A DNA stretch of 64,000 nt from Marinicella meishanensis (GCF_019931145.1 NZ_JAIOUV010000002.1:248001-312000); one strand, 5' to 3'. Positions 8,308 through 16,926 are shown, counted from the stretch's first letter. The notes: generated from the sequence alone by a model not told the origin. Numbers and translations are program-made.

Positions 8308-9780
8308 TTACTGATTGGGGTAAGTCGGCCACTGCACACCGGCCAACTGCTCCAAACACCGCACCACTTGGCAAGAATAACCAAATTCGTTGTCATACCA
8401 GCAGTACAACACCACGCTGTTGCCTTCCACGATGGTGGCTTTGGAATCAATCACACAAGCCTGTCTGGAACCCACAAAATCGGTCGACACCGCTTCAGTG
8501 GAAATGGTGTAGCCAATTTGTTGTTGCAAGCGTGAATGCAAAGATTTGCGACGCAGGAACTCATTCAACTCATCCAAAGTGGTGCGTTGACCCAGTTGGA
8601 TGTTCAAAATTGCCATCGACACATTCGGCGTGGGCACGCGTATCGCGTTGCCGGTTAATTTACCGGCCAACTCCGGCAGCACTTTGGCCACGGCTTTGGC
8701 GGCACCGGTGGAGGTCAACACCATGTTCAAGGCGGCACTGCGTCCGCGGCGGTCTTTGTTGTGGTAGTTATCAATCAAGTTTTGATCGTTGGTGTAAGCA
8801 TGCACGGTTTCTATGTGACCATTCTTGACACCGTATTCATCATTCAAACACTTGAGCACCGGCACAATGGCATTGGTGGTACACGATGCAGCACAAATCA
8901 CGTCTTGGTCCGGGGTGATCAAGTGGTGGTTGATGCCATACACGATGTTGGGGATGTCACCTTTGGCTGGTGCCGTTAACAACACTTTGGCCGCACCTGG
9001 ACGCAGGTGACCGCGCAGCCCGGCTTCATCTTTCCACACCCCGGTGTTATCTACGATCAAGGCGTTGTTGATGCCGTACTCGGTGTAGTCAATGTCGGCC
9101 GGTGAATTGGCGTAAATGATTTGCACTTCATTGCCGTTGATGACCAATTTATTTTGCTCATGCAACACCCGGATGGTGCCGTTGAACTTGCCGTGTACCG
9201 AATCCTTACGCAACAGAGCCGCACGCTTCTCCAGGTCATTGTCGGCATTGCTTTTGCGCACCACAATGGCTTTCAATACCAACACGTCGCCACCACCGGT
9301 TTTGTCGACCAACAAGCGCGCCACCAAGCGGCCAATGCGACCGAAACCATACAGCACCACGTCTTGTGACTCTTCCAATGGCTTGGCATCCGAATCGATC
9401 AAGTGCGCCAATTCCTGTTTCACATAGGCGTCCACATCGGCTTGACCAATGTCTTCATAGCTGTTGGTTTTGAAATAGCGGTAAACCATCTTACCCACGT
9501 CGATGTGGGCAGGACCCAAAGGCAATTCAGCGATGGCTTTGATGAAAGGGAACGTTTCGTATTCACTCAACTCACTGGCTTCCACCTGGCGGACAAAGCG
9601 GTGGGCCTTCATCAGGTCAGTCACCGATTGGTTGATCATGCGTTTACCATACATATACAAGGACACATTGCGGCGGCGATACAAGCGACCAATCAAAGGG
9701 ATCATGCCCTCGGCCAGGGCTTCTCGTTCTTTCCAATCGGCAAAAAATTCAGTTGGTAACGGTCTGTTTTCTTCTGTCAT
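8308..9780 (-). CDS. Glyceraldehyde-3-phosphate dehydrogenase, long form with N-terminal extension
   Basis: NAD(P)-dependent GAPDH-family enzyme of 490 aa from the ATG at 9780. GGAG lies 5 nt upstream; a GTG immediately before the ATG is an alternative start. Classical GAPDH is about 335 aa. Here a helical extension of roughly 150 residues precedes the Rossmann motif YGFGRIGRLVARLLVDK. The catalytic cysteine is in CAASCTTNAIVP at about residue 300, followed by HAYTNDQNLIDNYH, GRSAALNMVLTSTGAAKAV and the C-terminal WYDNEFGYSCQVVR, so the core looks intact. Extended GAPDHs occur in several gammaproteobacteria beside or instead of the short enzyme. No other glycolytic genes adjoin it. Confidence 0.9.
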   Translation of the reverse strand: MTEENRPLPTEFFADWKEREALAEGMIPLIGRLYRRRNVSLYMYGKRMINQSVTDLMKAHRFVRQVEASELSEYETFPFIKAIAELPLGPAHIDVGKMVYRYFKTNSYEDIGQADVDAYVKQELAHLIDSDAKPLEESQDVVLYGFGRIGRLVARLLVDKTGGGDVLVLKAIVVRKSNADNDLEKRAALLRKDSVHGKFNGTIRVLHEQNKLVINGNEVQIIYANSPADIDYTEYGINNALIVDNTGVWKDEAGLRGHLRPGAAKVLLTAPAKGDIPNIVYGINHHLITPDQDVICAASCTTNAIVPVLKCLNDEYGVKNGHIETVHAYTNDQNLIDNYHNKDRRGRSAALNMVLTSTGAAKAVAKVLPELAGKLTGNAIRVPTPNVSMAILNIQLGQRTTLDELNEFLRRKSLHSRLQQQIGYTISTEAVSTDFVGSRQACVIDSKATIVEGNSVVLYCWYDNEFGYSCQVVRCLEQLAGVQWPTYPNQ

Positions 9781-9783
9781 CAC

Positions 9784-10084
9784 ATCTCCAGCACGAAGCG
9801 GTCGGTAGTTCCAAAGTAGTCACCTTGGCCAGCCATGCCTTGTGCCATGACCCAACCAGGCAGATTATGCGAGTCACACCTCGATCCGGCTTGATCAGCC
9901 AGGCTGGCATGTCCAGTCGCAGGAGGTCTCGAAACACCCCCGATAAATTGGGCGCCTATTCTACCACCGAAAGCGGATTCTGCACAGCCGCGCGCGGCTT
10001 AAATTGATCACAAAGTCCTTCCCAAATATTTTTTTTTGTAATAGAATGCGCGCTCGCACAATTTCTGTGCTGAACCACCCCTGC
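9784..10084. other. Intergenic region between GAPDH and tRNA-Asp
   Basis: About 300 bp without a supported gene. It should contain the minus-strand GAPDH promoter, which I could not define convincingly, and at its right end the tRNA promoter. Reading frames here are short and lack family resemblance. Confidence 0.6.
10042..10047 (+). promoter_or_regulatory. Putative -10 element of the tRNA-Asp promoter
   Basis: TAGAAT is followed immediately by a GC-rich discriminator (GCGCGCTCG), about 38 bp upstream of the mature tRNA 5' end. This combination is typical of stringently controlled stable-RNA promoters. The -35 region at the expected distance is weak. Confidence 0.5.
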
Positions 10085-10161
10085 GGAGCGGTAGTTCAGT
10101 TGGTTAGAATACCGGCCTGTCACGCCGGGGGTCGCGGGTTCGAGTCCCGTCCGCTCCGCCA
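10085..10161 (+). tRNA. tRNA-Asp (anticodon GTC)
   Basis: A 77-nt cloverleaf. The acceptor stem GGAGCGG pairs with CCGCTCC. The D arm contains AGTTCAGTTGGTTAGA. The anticodon arm CCGGC-ctGTCac-GCCGG carries GTC, and the T arm has GGTTCGAGTC. The discriminator G is followed by an encoded CCA. It stands alone and is read in the same direction as the downstream M1 peptidase gene. Confidence 0.97.
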
Positions 10162-10257
10162 TCATCATCGACGCTTTGAACCACCACACCGCACCGGTCT
10201 TGGCTTGTATTTCATGAGCGATCAGGTAATATATCGTTTTCACTTGATACCCATGCC

Positions 10258-12159
10258 ATGAGAATTTTGATCCTGTGTTGTGCGCTGCTAACCGGCTGTG
10301 CCAAACCACCCCAAACCACCCCATCCGAACCGGCTCAAACCAAGCCAGTCACCACCACTGTGAAGCCTGACCCCCACTCTTTTGCCAACACCCATCAGGT
10401 GAAAAGTCGGCATTTGGAATTGGACCTGGCGGTTAACTTCGAAGAACAAATCCTCGAAGGTCATGCCATCATTCATTATGATGTGGTGGACCCGGACAGT
10501 CGGCATTTGGTGTTGGACACCCGCGATTTGAAAATCAAACGCGTTGAAGCCGTCAATCACAGCAAGCAACGCAAGCTGTCGTGGCGCAAAGGACAAAGCA
10601 TCACCGGTTTGGGCACCGAATTGATCATCGACCTTCCGGTTGATCAGGCCCCGATCAAAGTCGTCTATGAAAGCATGCCGCAGGCTTCTGGTCTGCAATG
10701 GTTGAATCCAGATCAAACCAGCGGCAAACAACACCCATTCATGTTCTCGCAATCCCAGGCAATCCATGCAAGAAGTTGGATTCCCTTGCAAGACACCCCC
10801 GCTGTGCGGCTGACCTATGCCGCGACCATCCGCACCGATCCGGCCCTGCGTGCGGTGCTCAGTGCCGACAACAACGACCAAAACAGTGTCGACGGGGTGC
10901 ATCAATTCACCATGGAACAAGCCATTCCTGGTTATTTGATTGCCATCGCAGTGGGCGATTTGACCTTCCAAAAGATCAGTGAACACGTCACCGTTTATGC
11001 CGAACAGGAAGTCTTGGCAGCCGCCGCCCATGAATTCGCCGCCACCGAAGACATGATCACCGCCACCGAAGCTTTGTACGGGCCCTATCGCTGGGGGCAA
11101 TATGACTTGTTGGTGTTGCCGCCGAGCTTTCCTTTTGGCGGCATGGAAAATCCCAAACTGTCACACATCACCCCCACCATCATTGCCGGTGACCGCTCGC
11201 TGGATTCCTTGATTGCCCACGAGCTGGCCCATTCCTGGTCCGGCAACTTGGTCACCAATGCCGTGTGGCATGATGCCTGGTTGAATGAAGGCTTCACCAC
11301 CTACCTGGAATCACGCATCACAGAAGCGGTGCATGGCACCGACCGCATGCAAATGGAAGGGGCTTTGTCCTATCAGGCGCTGTTGCGGGCAATGCAAACC
11401 ATGGATGACGAACAACAGAAACTGGTCAGCCAGGCGCCCTTTGCCGATCCCGATGATCATTTCACCGCCGTGACTTATGACAAAGGCCGGTTTTTCTTGG
11501 AGTGGCTGGAGCAACAAGTGGGCCGCGAGGTGTTTGATCGGTTTTTGAATGGATATTTTGATCAGTTTGCTTTTCAAAGCATTCAAACCGCGGACTTTTT
11601 GGCATATTTGCAAACCAACCTGCTGACACCACATGCCGACCAGGTCAACATGACGCAGATTAAAGACTGGATTTATGCACCCGGGATACCGGACTATTTC
11701 ACCCCGCCGATGACCAACAAGTTCACGCAAATCGACCGCACCGTTGCAGCTTGGCTGGCGGGTGAATTGTCAGCCAATGACATTGAAACGCAAGCCTGGA
11801 GCACCCAAGAATGGCTGCATTTTCTGCGTGCCTTGCCGGCAGAATTGTCGCCGGCACAGCTGCAGAACCTGGATCAGACCTTTGCCTTCACCCAACGTCA
11901 GAACAGTGAAATCGCTCACGATTGGCTGCTGATCTGCATCCGCAACCAATACCAACAAGCCTATCCACGCTTGATTGAATATTTGACCCACATCGGACGG
12001 GTGAAACTGATCAAACCCCTGTATGAAGCGATGATGGCACAAACCGCGACCCACCAACTGGCGCGGCAGATCTACCATCAAGCCCGCAGCGGCTACCACA
12101 ACATCGCCACCCGTCAGATCGACTTGATTGTGGGTCGTGAGGCGGACAAGCCAGACTGA
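10258..12159 (+). CDS. M1 family zinc metallopeptidase (leukotriene A4 hydrolase/aminopeptidase B-like) lipoprotein
   Basis: Zinc aminopeptidase of 633 aa. The N-terminus is a lipoprotein signal with lipobox LLTGC (Cys about residue 14), so the enzyme is probably anchored in the cell envelope. Catalytic features are complete. The exopeptidase motif appears as FPFGGMENPKLS, and the zinc site as HELAH (His321, Glu322, His325) with the third ligand Glu344 in NEGF. TYDKGRFFLEWL further on matches the LTA4H-like subgroup, as does the C-terminal helical domain (LTA4H_C-like). The likely role is trimming amino acids from peptides in the periplasm. It starts 97 bp after the tRNA and is probably a single-gene unit. 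Confidence 0.93.
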   Translation: MRILILCCALLTGCAKPPQTTPSEPAQTKPVTTTVKPDPHSFANTHQVKSRHLELDLAVNFEEQILEGHAIIHYDVVDPDSRHLVLDTRDLKIKRVEAVNHSKQRKLSWRKGQSITGLGTELIIDLPVDQAPIKVVYESMPQASGLQWLNPDQTSGKQHPFMFSQSQAIHARSWIPLQDTPAVRLTYAATIRTDPALRAVLSADNNDQNSVDGVHQFTMEQAIPGYLIAIAVGDLTFQKISEHVTVYAEQEVLAAAAHEFAATEDMITATEALYGPYRWGQYDLLVLPPSFPFGGMENPKLSHITPTIIAGDRSLDSLIAHELAHSWSGNLVTNAVWHDAWLNEGFTTYLESRITEAVHGTDRMQMEGALSYQALLRAMQTMDDEQQKLVSQAPFADPDDHFTAVTYDKGRFFLEWLEQQVGREVFDRFLNGYFDQFAFQSIQTADFLAYLQTNLLTPHADQVNMTQIKDWIYAPGIPDYFTPPMTNKFTQIDRTVAAWLAGELSANDIETQAWSTQEWLHFLRALPAELSPAQLQNLDQTFAFTQRQNSEIAHDWLLICIRNQYQQAYPRLIEYLTHIGRVKLIKPLYEAMMAQTATHQLARQIYHQARSGYHNIATRQIDLIVGREADKPD

Positions 12160-12200
12160 TTTGATTGGGCATTGACGCCGCAGCGAAGGCTAACTAGATA

Positions 12201-12237
12201 GCATGGGGATTTGTTTAAAACCGCCCCATCCCCATGC
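12201..12237. repeat. 10-bp perfect inverted repeat covering the start codon of the broken flavin reductase gene
   Basis: GCATGGGGAT at 12201-12210 is exactly complementary to ATCCCCATGC at 12228-12237, separated by 17 nt. It lies 42 bp after the M1 peptidase stop. The right arm contains the ATG at 12234, so the hairpin could terminate upstream transcripts or mask translation of the next gene. Confidence 0.6.
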
Positions 12238-13111
12238 TGATCAATGCCGACCAGATCCAACAAATGGATCGCATCAAACGCCTCAACTTCATCAACGCCA
12301 TCACCGGCATCAAGCCAGCGAATTTAATCGGCTCCAACAGCCCCAAGCACGGCAGCAACCTGGCCATCTTCAGTTCGGTTGTGCATTTGGGCAGCAACCC
12401 GGCGTTGTTGGGTTTCATTACCCGACCCACCGGTGAGGTGCCCAGAAACACCCTGGAAAACATTGAAGCCACAGGGTACTACACCATCAACCACGTGCCC
12501 AACCACAGGGGCTGTTAACACCCACTGAAAGACCACTGTTCAGGCTGCAAAGGTCACAATCAAGGCGCGAAAAGCGTGGTTTGGTCATTCCAATCGAGCG
12601 ATGAGCAACGCAGGGTGTGGCCTTTGCTGTCTGAACCCATGGGGCTGGGTCGTATTTTTCATCCCTCAGCGTTATTCACTCGTTCATGTGGAGTGACCAC
12701 ACCTCACGACTGATGCCTTGATGGCTGAAAAATACGATCCAGCAGTCGCCTTTCAGTGGGTGTTAACAGGCCCTAGCAGCCCAAGCCCACCAAACCTCGG
12801 CCAAATACCCCAAAGGTCAATCGGAGTTTGCTTTGTGTGGTTTCACCGAATCCTATTTGGCTGATTTTCCAGCCCCTTTTGTGGCCGAAGCTGGCATCAA
12901 AATCGGCCTCAAATTGGCCCAGCAAATTCCCATTGAATTGAATCAAACCCGCTTGGTCATCGGTGCGGTTGAATTGATAGAACTGGACGAACGGTGGCTC
13001 AGCCCCGAGGGATACATCGACCTGCAAGCCGCGCAAACCGCAGGCATCAGTGGCCTGAACAGCTATTACCGCTTGATCAAGCAAGAAGCGCACCCATACG
13101 CCCGCCCATGA
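12234..13111 (+). pseudogene. Flavin reductase family protein, split by a palindromic element
   Basis: Two fragments of one flavin reductase-like (FMN-binding split-barrel) gene. The left part, 12234-12506, encodes MLINADQIQQMDRIKRLNFI and then ITGIKPANLIGS and GSNPALLGFITRP, ending in GYYTINHVPN. The right part, about 12775-13111, continues in another frame with AAQAHQTSAKYPKG, SEFALCGFTESYL and the C-terminal AGISGLNSYYRL. Members of this family join these segments directly (TINHV...AHQTSAKYP). Between them lies a 268-bp repeat element with terminal inverted repeats, which adds a stop shortly after the left fragment. The gene is almost certainly non-functional. Confidence 0.85.
12507..12774. 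mobile_element. MITE-like palindromic element, full two-module copy
   Basis: A 268-bp element with no coding capacity. Its terminal inverted repeats run from AGGGGCTGTTAACACCCACT at the left to the complement of AGGGCCTGTTAACACCCACT at the right, with one mismatch, and both continue with GAAAG. Inside are two large imperfect palindromes. Module A (12539-12635) has 20-bp arms starting TTCAGGCTGCAAAGG. Module B (12645-12742) has 20-bp arms starting CTGGGTCGTATTTTTCA and a central GTGGAGTGACCACAC hairpin. Related copies lie at 24809-24961 and 30391-30552. It interrupts a flavin reductase gene. No convincing target-site duplication was seen. Confidence 0.85.
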
Positions 13112-13166
13112 CAACCAACGAGCCGGAGTTCCTGCAGAATGAGTGCCACTTTCAGACGGGTCCGTT

Positions 13167-13172
13167 TATAAT
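13167..13172 (+). promoter_or_regulatory. Putative -10 element for the xdhC operon
   Basis: A consensus TATAAT lies 72 bp upstream of the XdhC start codon. A weak -35 candidate (GTGCCA at 13143-13148, 18-bp spacer) accompanies it. Its position between the broken flavin reductase gene and xdhC supports it as the operon promoter. Confidence 0.4.
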
Positions 13173-13244
13173 GTTCTGATGACCATGATGCCGACCCGAG
13201 ACCCGATGCTTGCTGCCCCAACAACCACCTTGATTCGTTAAACC

Positions 13245-14213
13245 ATGCTGGAACAAATCGCCCCCTTATGGCCCACATTCGACGCCCTCCGGAAACAAGG
13301 TGAGCCTTTGGTGTTGGCCACTTTGGTCTCAGCCAGTGGCTCCAGTTACAAACGCCCCGGTGCCATGTTATTGATCGAAGCCAATGGCCGCACCCATGGT
13401 TTGATCAGTGGCGGCTGTTTGGAAGCCGATGTCGCAGACCATGCTGAACAAGTCTTTGCTGACCAACAAAGCCGCACCTTGACCTATGACATGAGTGATG
13501 ATTCGATTTTTGGTTTGGGGGCCGGCTGTGACGGCACCCTGACCTTGGTGTTGCAATGGCTGCATGGAGACTACCTGCCATTGGCGGCCTTGAACCCATT
13601 GCCCGGGCAAGCACAAACCAGCCAATTGAAGATCAATGATGGGAGCCAGGCAGACTGTCCGATTGGCGCCTATGTGCTGCAACAGGGTGAACAACGACTG
13701 GAGTCACATCCGGGCCAACTGTCATTGGCAGCCAATGACCCCACGGTGTTGACCTTTCGCCCACCACCACACATCGTCATTTGTGGGGCCGGCATAGACG
13801 TGTATCCATTGGTCGCCATGTTGCGCCTGTTGCATTGGCACATCGAAGTGTTGGATCACCGACCCGCCCGCCTGGCGGCCGCTGAATTGGCCGATGTCAC
13901 CACCACCCAGGTGTCGTTGAATGATTTGGGCAGCAGACCGCAACAAGCCGATTCTGCGGTGCTCATCATGACCCACAACTTGTCTCACGATGCCCGCTAC
14001 CTGAGTCATTTCACGGTCCAAGATGTCAACTGGATCGGTTTGTTGGGCCCACAGCAAAGGCGCGACAAGGTGCTGTCGCTGGCCCAGCTTAAGCCAGCGC
14101 AAACCCAAGGCCGCCTGCATGCGCCGGTGGGGCTGGACATCGGTGGGCACATGCCAGAAACCATTGCGGTGTCGATCGTGGCCCAGCTGCAACATGATTT
14201 GGTCCATTCATGA
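13245..14213 (+). CDS. xdhC: XdhC family molybdenum cofactor insertion/maturation protein
   Basis: XdhC/CoxI-type chaperone of 322 aa, which in known members binds molybdenum cofactor, promotes its sulfuration and inserts it into xanthine dehydrogenase-family enzymes. The N-terminal XdhC/CoxI motif ASGSSYKRPGAMLLIE is followed by GLISGGCLEADVADHAEQ and a FGLGAGCDGT segment. The C-terminal Rossmann-like domain has HIVICGAGIDVYPLVAML and IGLLGPQQRRDKV. The gene ends with a 4-bp ATGA overlap with the following nucleotidyltransferase gene, so the two are translationally coupled. No molybdenum hydroxylase subunit gene is present in this window, so the client enzyme must be elsewhere. Confidence 0.9.
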   Translation: MLEQIAPLWPTFDALRKQGEPLVLATLVSASGSSYKRPGAMLLIEANGRTHGLISGGCLEADVADHAEQVFADQQSRTLTYDMSDDSIFGLGAGCDGTLTLVLQWLHGDYLPLAALNPLPGQAQTSQLKINDGSQADCPIGAYVLQQGEQRLESHPGQLSLAANDPTVLTFRPPPHIVICGAGIDVYPLVAMLRLLHWHIEVLDHRPARLAAAELADVTTTQVSLNDLGSRPQQADSAVLIMTHNLSHDARYLSHFTVQDVNWIGLLGPQQRRDKVLSLAQLKPAQTQGRLHAPVGLDIGGHMPETIAVSIVAQLQHDLVHS

Positions 14214-14776
14214 CAACCCATGGCTTGATCCTGGCCGCCGGCCAATCCCAACGGCTGGGACAAAGCAAGCAACTGCTCCCGTTCCAGGGCCGCAGTTTGT
14301 TGCGACATGTCGAACACCTGCTGGCGCCCTTGGTGGATCAGTTGTTTGTGGTGCTGGGCCACAACCACCAACGGCTGCAAGGCGAGTTACAACAGGCTCA
14401 AGTGATCATCAATGAGCGGTGGTCTGAGGGCTTGGGCAGTTCTTTGCAGTGTGGTTTATTGACCGCTCAAAGCGGCGCCGATGCCTTGCTGGTGGCCTTG
14501 TGCGACCAGCCGAAGATCCCCGCCAGCCACTATCGGTCGTTGTTGCGGCAAGCCCAGGCCCATCCGGGTTACATGGTGGCCACGGCGTATGCCGATGCAC
14601 CCGGTGTGCCGGCGGTGTTTCAACGTCCGCATTTTACCGCCTTGCAGCAAAATCAGGGCCAACAAGGGGCCCAAAAGTTGTTGCAAAACAAGGCTTTCCC
14701 TTTGATCAGCCTGGCCTGTGAAGCAGCGGCCTTCGATGTCGACTGTCCGGCTGACATTGACTTGATGAATTCCTGA
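14210..14776 (+). CDS. MobA-like nucleotidyltransferase (MocA type)
   Basis: NTP transferase of 188 aa of the MocA/MobA-like family, which attaches CMP (or GMP) to molybdopterin cofactor. The N-terminal nucleotide-binding signature GLILAAGQSQRLGQSKQLLP is complete. The metal-binding core is also present, with LLVALCDQPKIPASHYRSLL and AYADAPGVPAVFQRPHF; the latter matches 'g.pGhPv.f'. Coupling to xdhC by a 4-bp overlap favours a MocA-like role in preparing molybdopterin cytosine dinucleotide for a hydroxylase. The exact nucleotide used cannot be read from the sequence. Confidence 0.88.
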   Translation: MTTHGLILAAGQSQRLGQSKQLLPFQGRSLLRHVEHLLAPLVDQLFVVLGHNHQRLQGELQQAQVIINERWSEGLGSSLQCGLLTAQSGADALLVALCDQPKIPASHYRSLLRQAQAHPGYMVATAYADAPGVPAVFQRPHFTALQQNQGQQGAQKLLQNKAFPLISLACEAAAFDVDCPADIDLMNS

Positions 14777-14887
14777 ATGCATGCCAAGGTGAATGGATGA
14801 TTGATCTCTGCACCCGTACCAAAAGCCAGGTTGACAGCAGGTGAGTTGACCGCTTAAAGTAAGTGATCTGACTTTCCGAGAATTGAT

Positions 14888-16924
14888 GTGAATGTGACTT
14901 TTTTCGCCACTTTATTGGTGCAGTCCATAAGCGCATTGCTGATTGGCTGGTTGTTGCATTACTACGCCCGCATCTACCAGCGCAAATACCTGTTTTACTG
15001 GGCCTACAGTTTTTATGGCTTGGCGGTGTTTCTCTCCGGCTCATTTTTGGGTTTGGCCTCGGTACAACTGGGAATGTCCCCCACCTCACCATGGCGCATG
15101 CTCAATTTGTTTTTGTTCACCACTGCCGGCTATTTACAGATTGCCTTCCTGGTGATTGGTACCACTTCCTTGGTCAAAGACACCGACATCAAAAAGCGCA
15201 CCATGTGGCGCATATGGGTGATCTGCATGGTGATCGCCCTGACCGTGACCCTGTTTAAAAACTGGGACCCTGATGGCGCCGGTTTGCGCTACATCACCCG
15301 CATTGGATTGCGTTATTTCACCGCTGGCCTGGCCTGCTTGGGCACCGCCATTTACATCTTGCGCAATGATCCCAACCCCATCATCGGTAAAAAACTGGTG
15401 ACCATTGGCTTTTTCATCTATGGCTTTGAAATGTCCTTTTTGGGGTGGTTAACTTTCGAAAGACAATTCATGGGAGGCAGTGAGCTGCTGGGTTATCTGG
15501 TGCCATACCATGGTTTGTTTGAATTGATTCTGTACCCCATGATCGGTATCGGCTTGATCGTGTGGTTGCTGGAAGTGGAACGCAACCGCAGCCAAAAAGT
15601 GGTGGAGCAGTTACAACACCTGAATTTATCCGATGGCTTGACCGGCTTGCCCAACCAAGCCGCGTTGAACCAATACCTGCAACAATGGACCCAAGTGGCT
15701 GAGCCCAAGGACACCATGACCCTGGCTTTGTTCGGGGTGGATAAAATGTCTCGCTTCAATGTCGGCGAAGGCTTCAAAAAAGGTGATCAATTGCTCATTG
15801 CCCTGGGCAAGCGCATTGAGATGCTGTGCACCGGCCAACCCTTCTACGGGCGCATGTATGGTGATGTCTTTGTGTTGTTGATCAGCGGCTCTGGCAACAA
15901 CCAAACCAACAAAGTCAATAACCTTCGGAAGCAATTGTCACGACCGTTCAAACTGGCCGGCAAAACCTACCATTTGGAAGTCAGTTCCGGTGCGGTTTCA
16001 TTCACCGCCGAGCAGGATTTCGAGGTGGCTTACAATCAGGCCAACCAAGCTTTGCAATCGGCCAAATTCTTGGGTGGCAAACAAAGTTTGAGTTACCGCA
16101 AGAACATGACTTTGCCGGACAAAACCGACCTGTCTTTTGAAAATGAGTTGCGCACCGCCTTGAAAAACAAGCAGTTCATTTTGCATTACCAACCCATTTG
16201 GCTGAACAAAAGCAGCATCATCTGTTTTGAAGCCTTGATCCGCTGGCAACACCCGACCCAAGGCTTGTTGCAACCGGCAGCCTTTTTGTCCCTGGTGCAG
16301 CAACTGGGTCTGATGGTGGAGTTGGATTATTGGGTCACAGAAGAAGCCATCAAGCAGGTCAAAAAATGGCGCAAGATCAATCCCGATGCGGCGAAAGTCA
16401 CGGTCAACCTGTCGGCCGACACCATTCAGCACGGCGGCATTGTTGAGCACATCAAACAATGCTCTTTGAAGCATCAGGTCACCACCGGCCACATCACCGC
16501 TGAAATCACCGAAAACACGGTGATGCACAACCTCGAAAGTGGCACCAACACGCTGAATGAATTGCGTCAGTTGGGATTGAACATCGCCATCGATGATTTT
16601 GGCACGGGGTATTCTTCACTCAACTACCTGCGCACCTTCCCGTCTGATGTGATCAAGTTTGACCGCTCTTTTGTGGGTGATTCTCAGAACCACAACATCA
16701 ACCAGGAAATCCTCAAGGCCTTGATCCCGTTGTGCCATCAGCTGCAGAAAAAAGTGGTGGTTGAAGGGATTGAAAACCAAGCCCAATTTCAACAACTGGA
16801 ACACCTACAAGTGGATGGTTTTCAAGGCTACTACTTGTGCTATCCGGTGGCTGTTGAAGAAGCCACCAAGATGTTGACCATGAGCAAAAAATCCATGCTC
16901 AAAGCCATGCTCCAAGGCCGATAG
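14888..16924 (+). CDS. Membrane GGDEF-EAL protein, probable c-di-GMP phosphodiesterase
   Basis: Protein of 678 aa starting at GTG 14888; an overlapping ATG at 14886 runs straight into TGA. The first 225 residues form about six or seven membrane segments. A GGDEF-like domain follows (DGLTGLPNQAALNQYL), but its signature is degenerate (RMYGDVFVLL), so cyclase activity is unlikely. The EAL domain is intact, with FEALIRWQHP, AEITENTV, IDDFGTGYSSLNYL, FDRSFV, VVEGIEN and FQGYY, covering the known metal and catalytic positions. The likely role is degradation of c-di-GMP, with the GGDEF-like domain as a regulator. It converges on the Bcr/CflA transporter gene, leaving only 2 bp between the stops. 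Confidence 0.9.
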   Translation: MNVTFFATLLVQSISALLIGWLLHYYARIYQRKYLFYWAYSFYGLAVFLSGSFLGLASVQLGMSPTSPWRMLNLFLFTTAGYLQIAFLVIGTTSLVKDTDIKKRTMWRIWVICMVIALTVTLFKNWDPDGAGLRYITRIGLRYFTAGLACLGTAIYILRNDPNPIIGKKLVTIGFFIYGFEMSFLGWLTFERQFMGGSELLGYLVPYHGLFELILYPMIGIGLIVWLLEVERNRSQKVVEQLQHLNLSDGLTGLPNQAALNQYLQQWTQVAEPKDTMTLALFGVDKMSRFNVGEGFKKGDQLLIALGKRIEMLCTGQPFYGRMYGDVFVLLISGSGNNQTNKVNNLRKQLSRPFKLAGKTYHLEVSSGAVSFTAEQDFEVAYNQANQALQSAKFLGGKQSLSYRKNMTLPDKTDLSFENELRTALKNKQFILHYQPIWLNKSSIICFEALIRWQHPTQGLLQPAAFLSLVQQLGLMVELDYWVTEEAIKQVKKWRKINPDAAKVTVNLSADTIQHGGIVEHIKQCSLKHQVTTGHITAEITENTVMHNLESGTNTLNELRQLGLNIAIDDFGTGYSSLNYLRTFPSDVIKFDRSFVGDSQNHNINQEILKALIPLCHQLQKKVVVEGIENQAQFQQLEHLQVDGFQGYYLCYPVAVEEATKMLTMSKKSMLKAMLQGR

Positions 16925-16926
16925 GC

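Noticed and set aside
9956-10324. Minus-strand frame across tRNA-Asp reading ...AERTGLEPATPGVTGRYSN...
   Set aside because: This is the familiar antisense translation of a tRNA gene and a well-known annotation artefact.
10258-12159. Extended minus-strand frames inside the M1 peptidase gene
   Set aside because: They are antisense shadows of a gene with clear catalytic motifs; similar long antisense frames occur throughout this window because of its codon bias.
12507-12774. The repeat element as a complete insertion sequence
   Set aside because: At 268 bp it has no transposase coding capacity; only a non-autonomous or regulatory repeat is supported.
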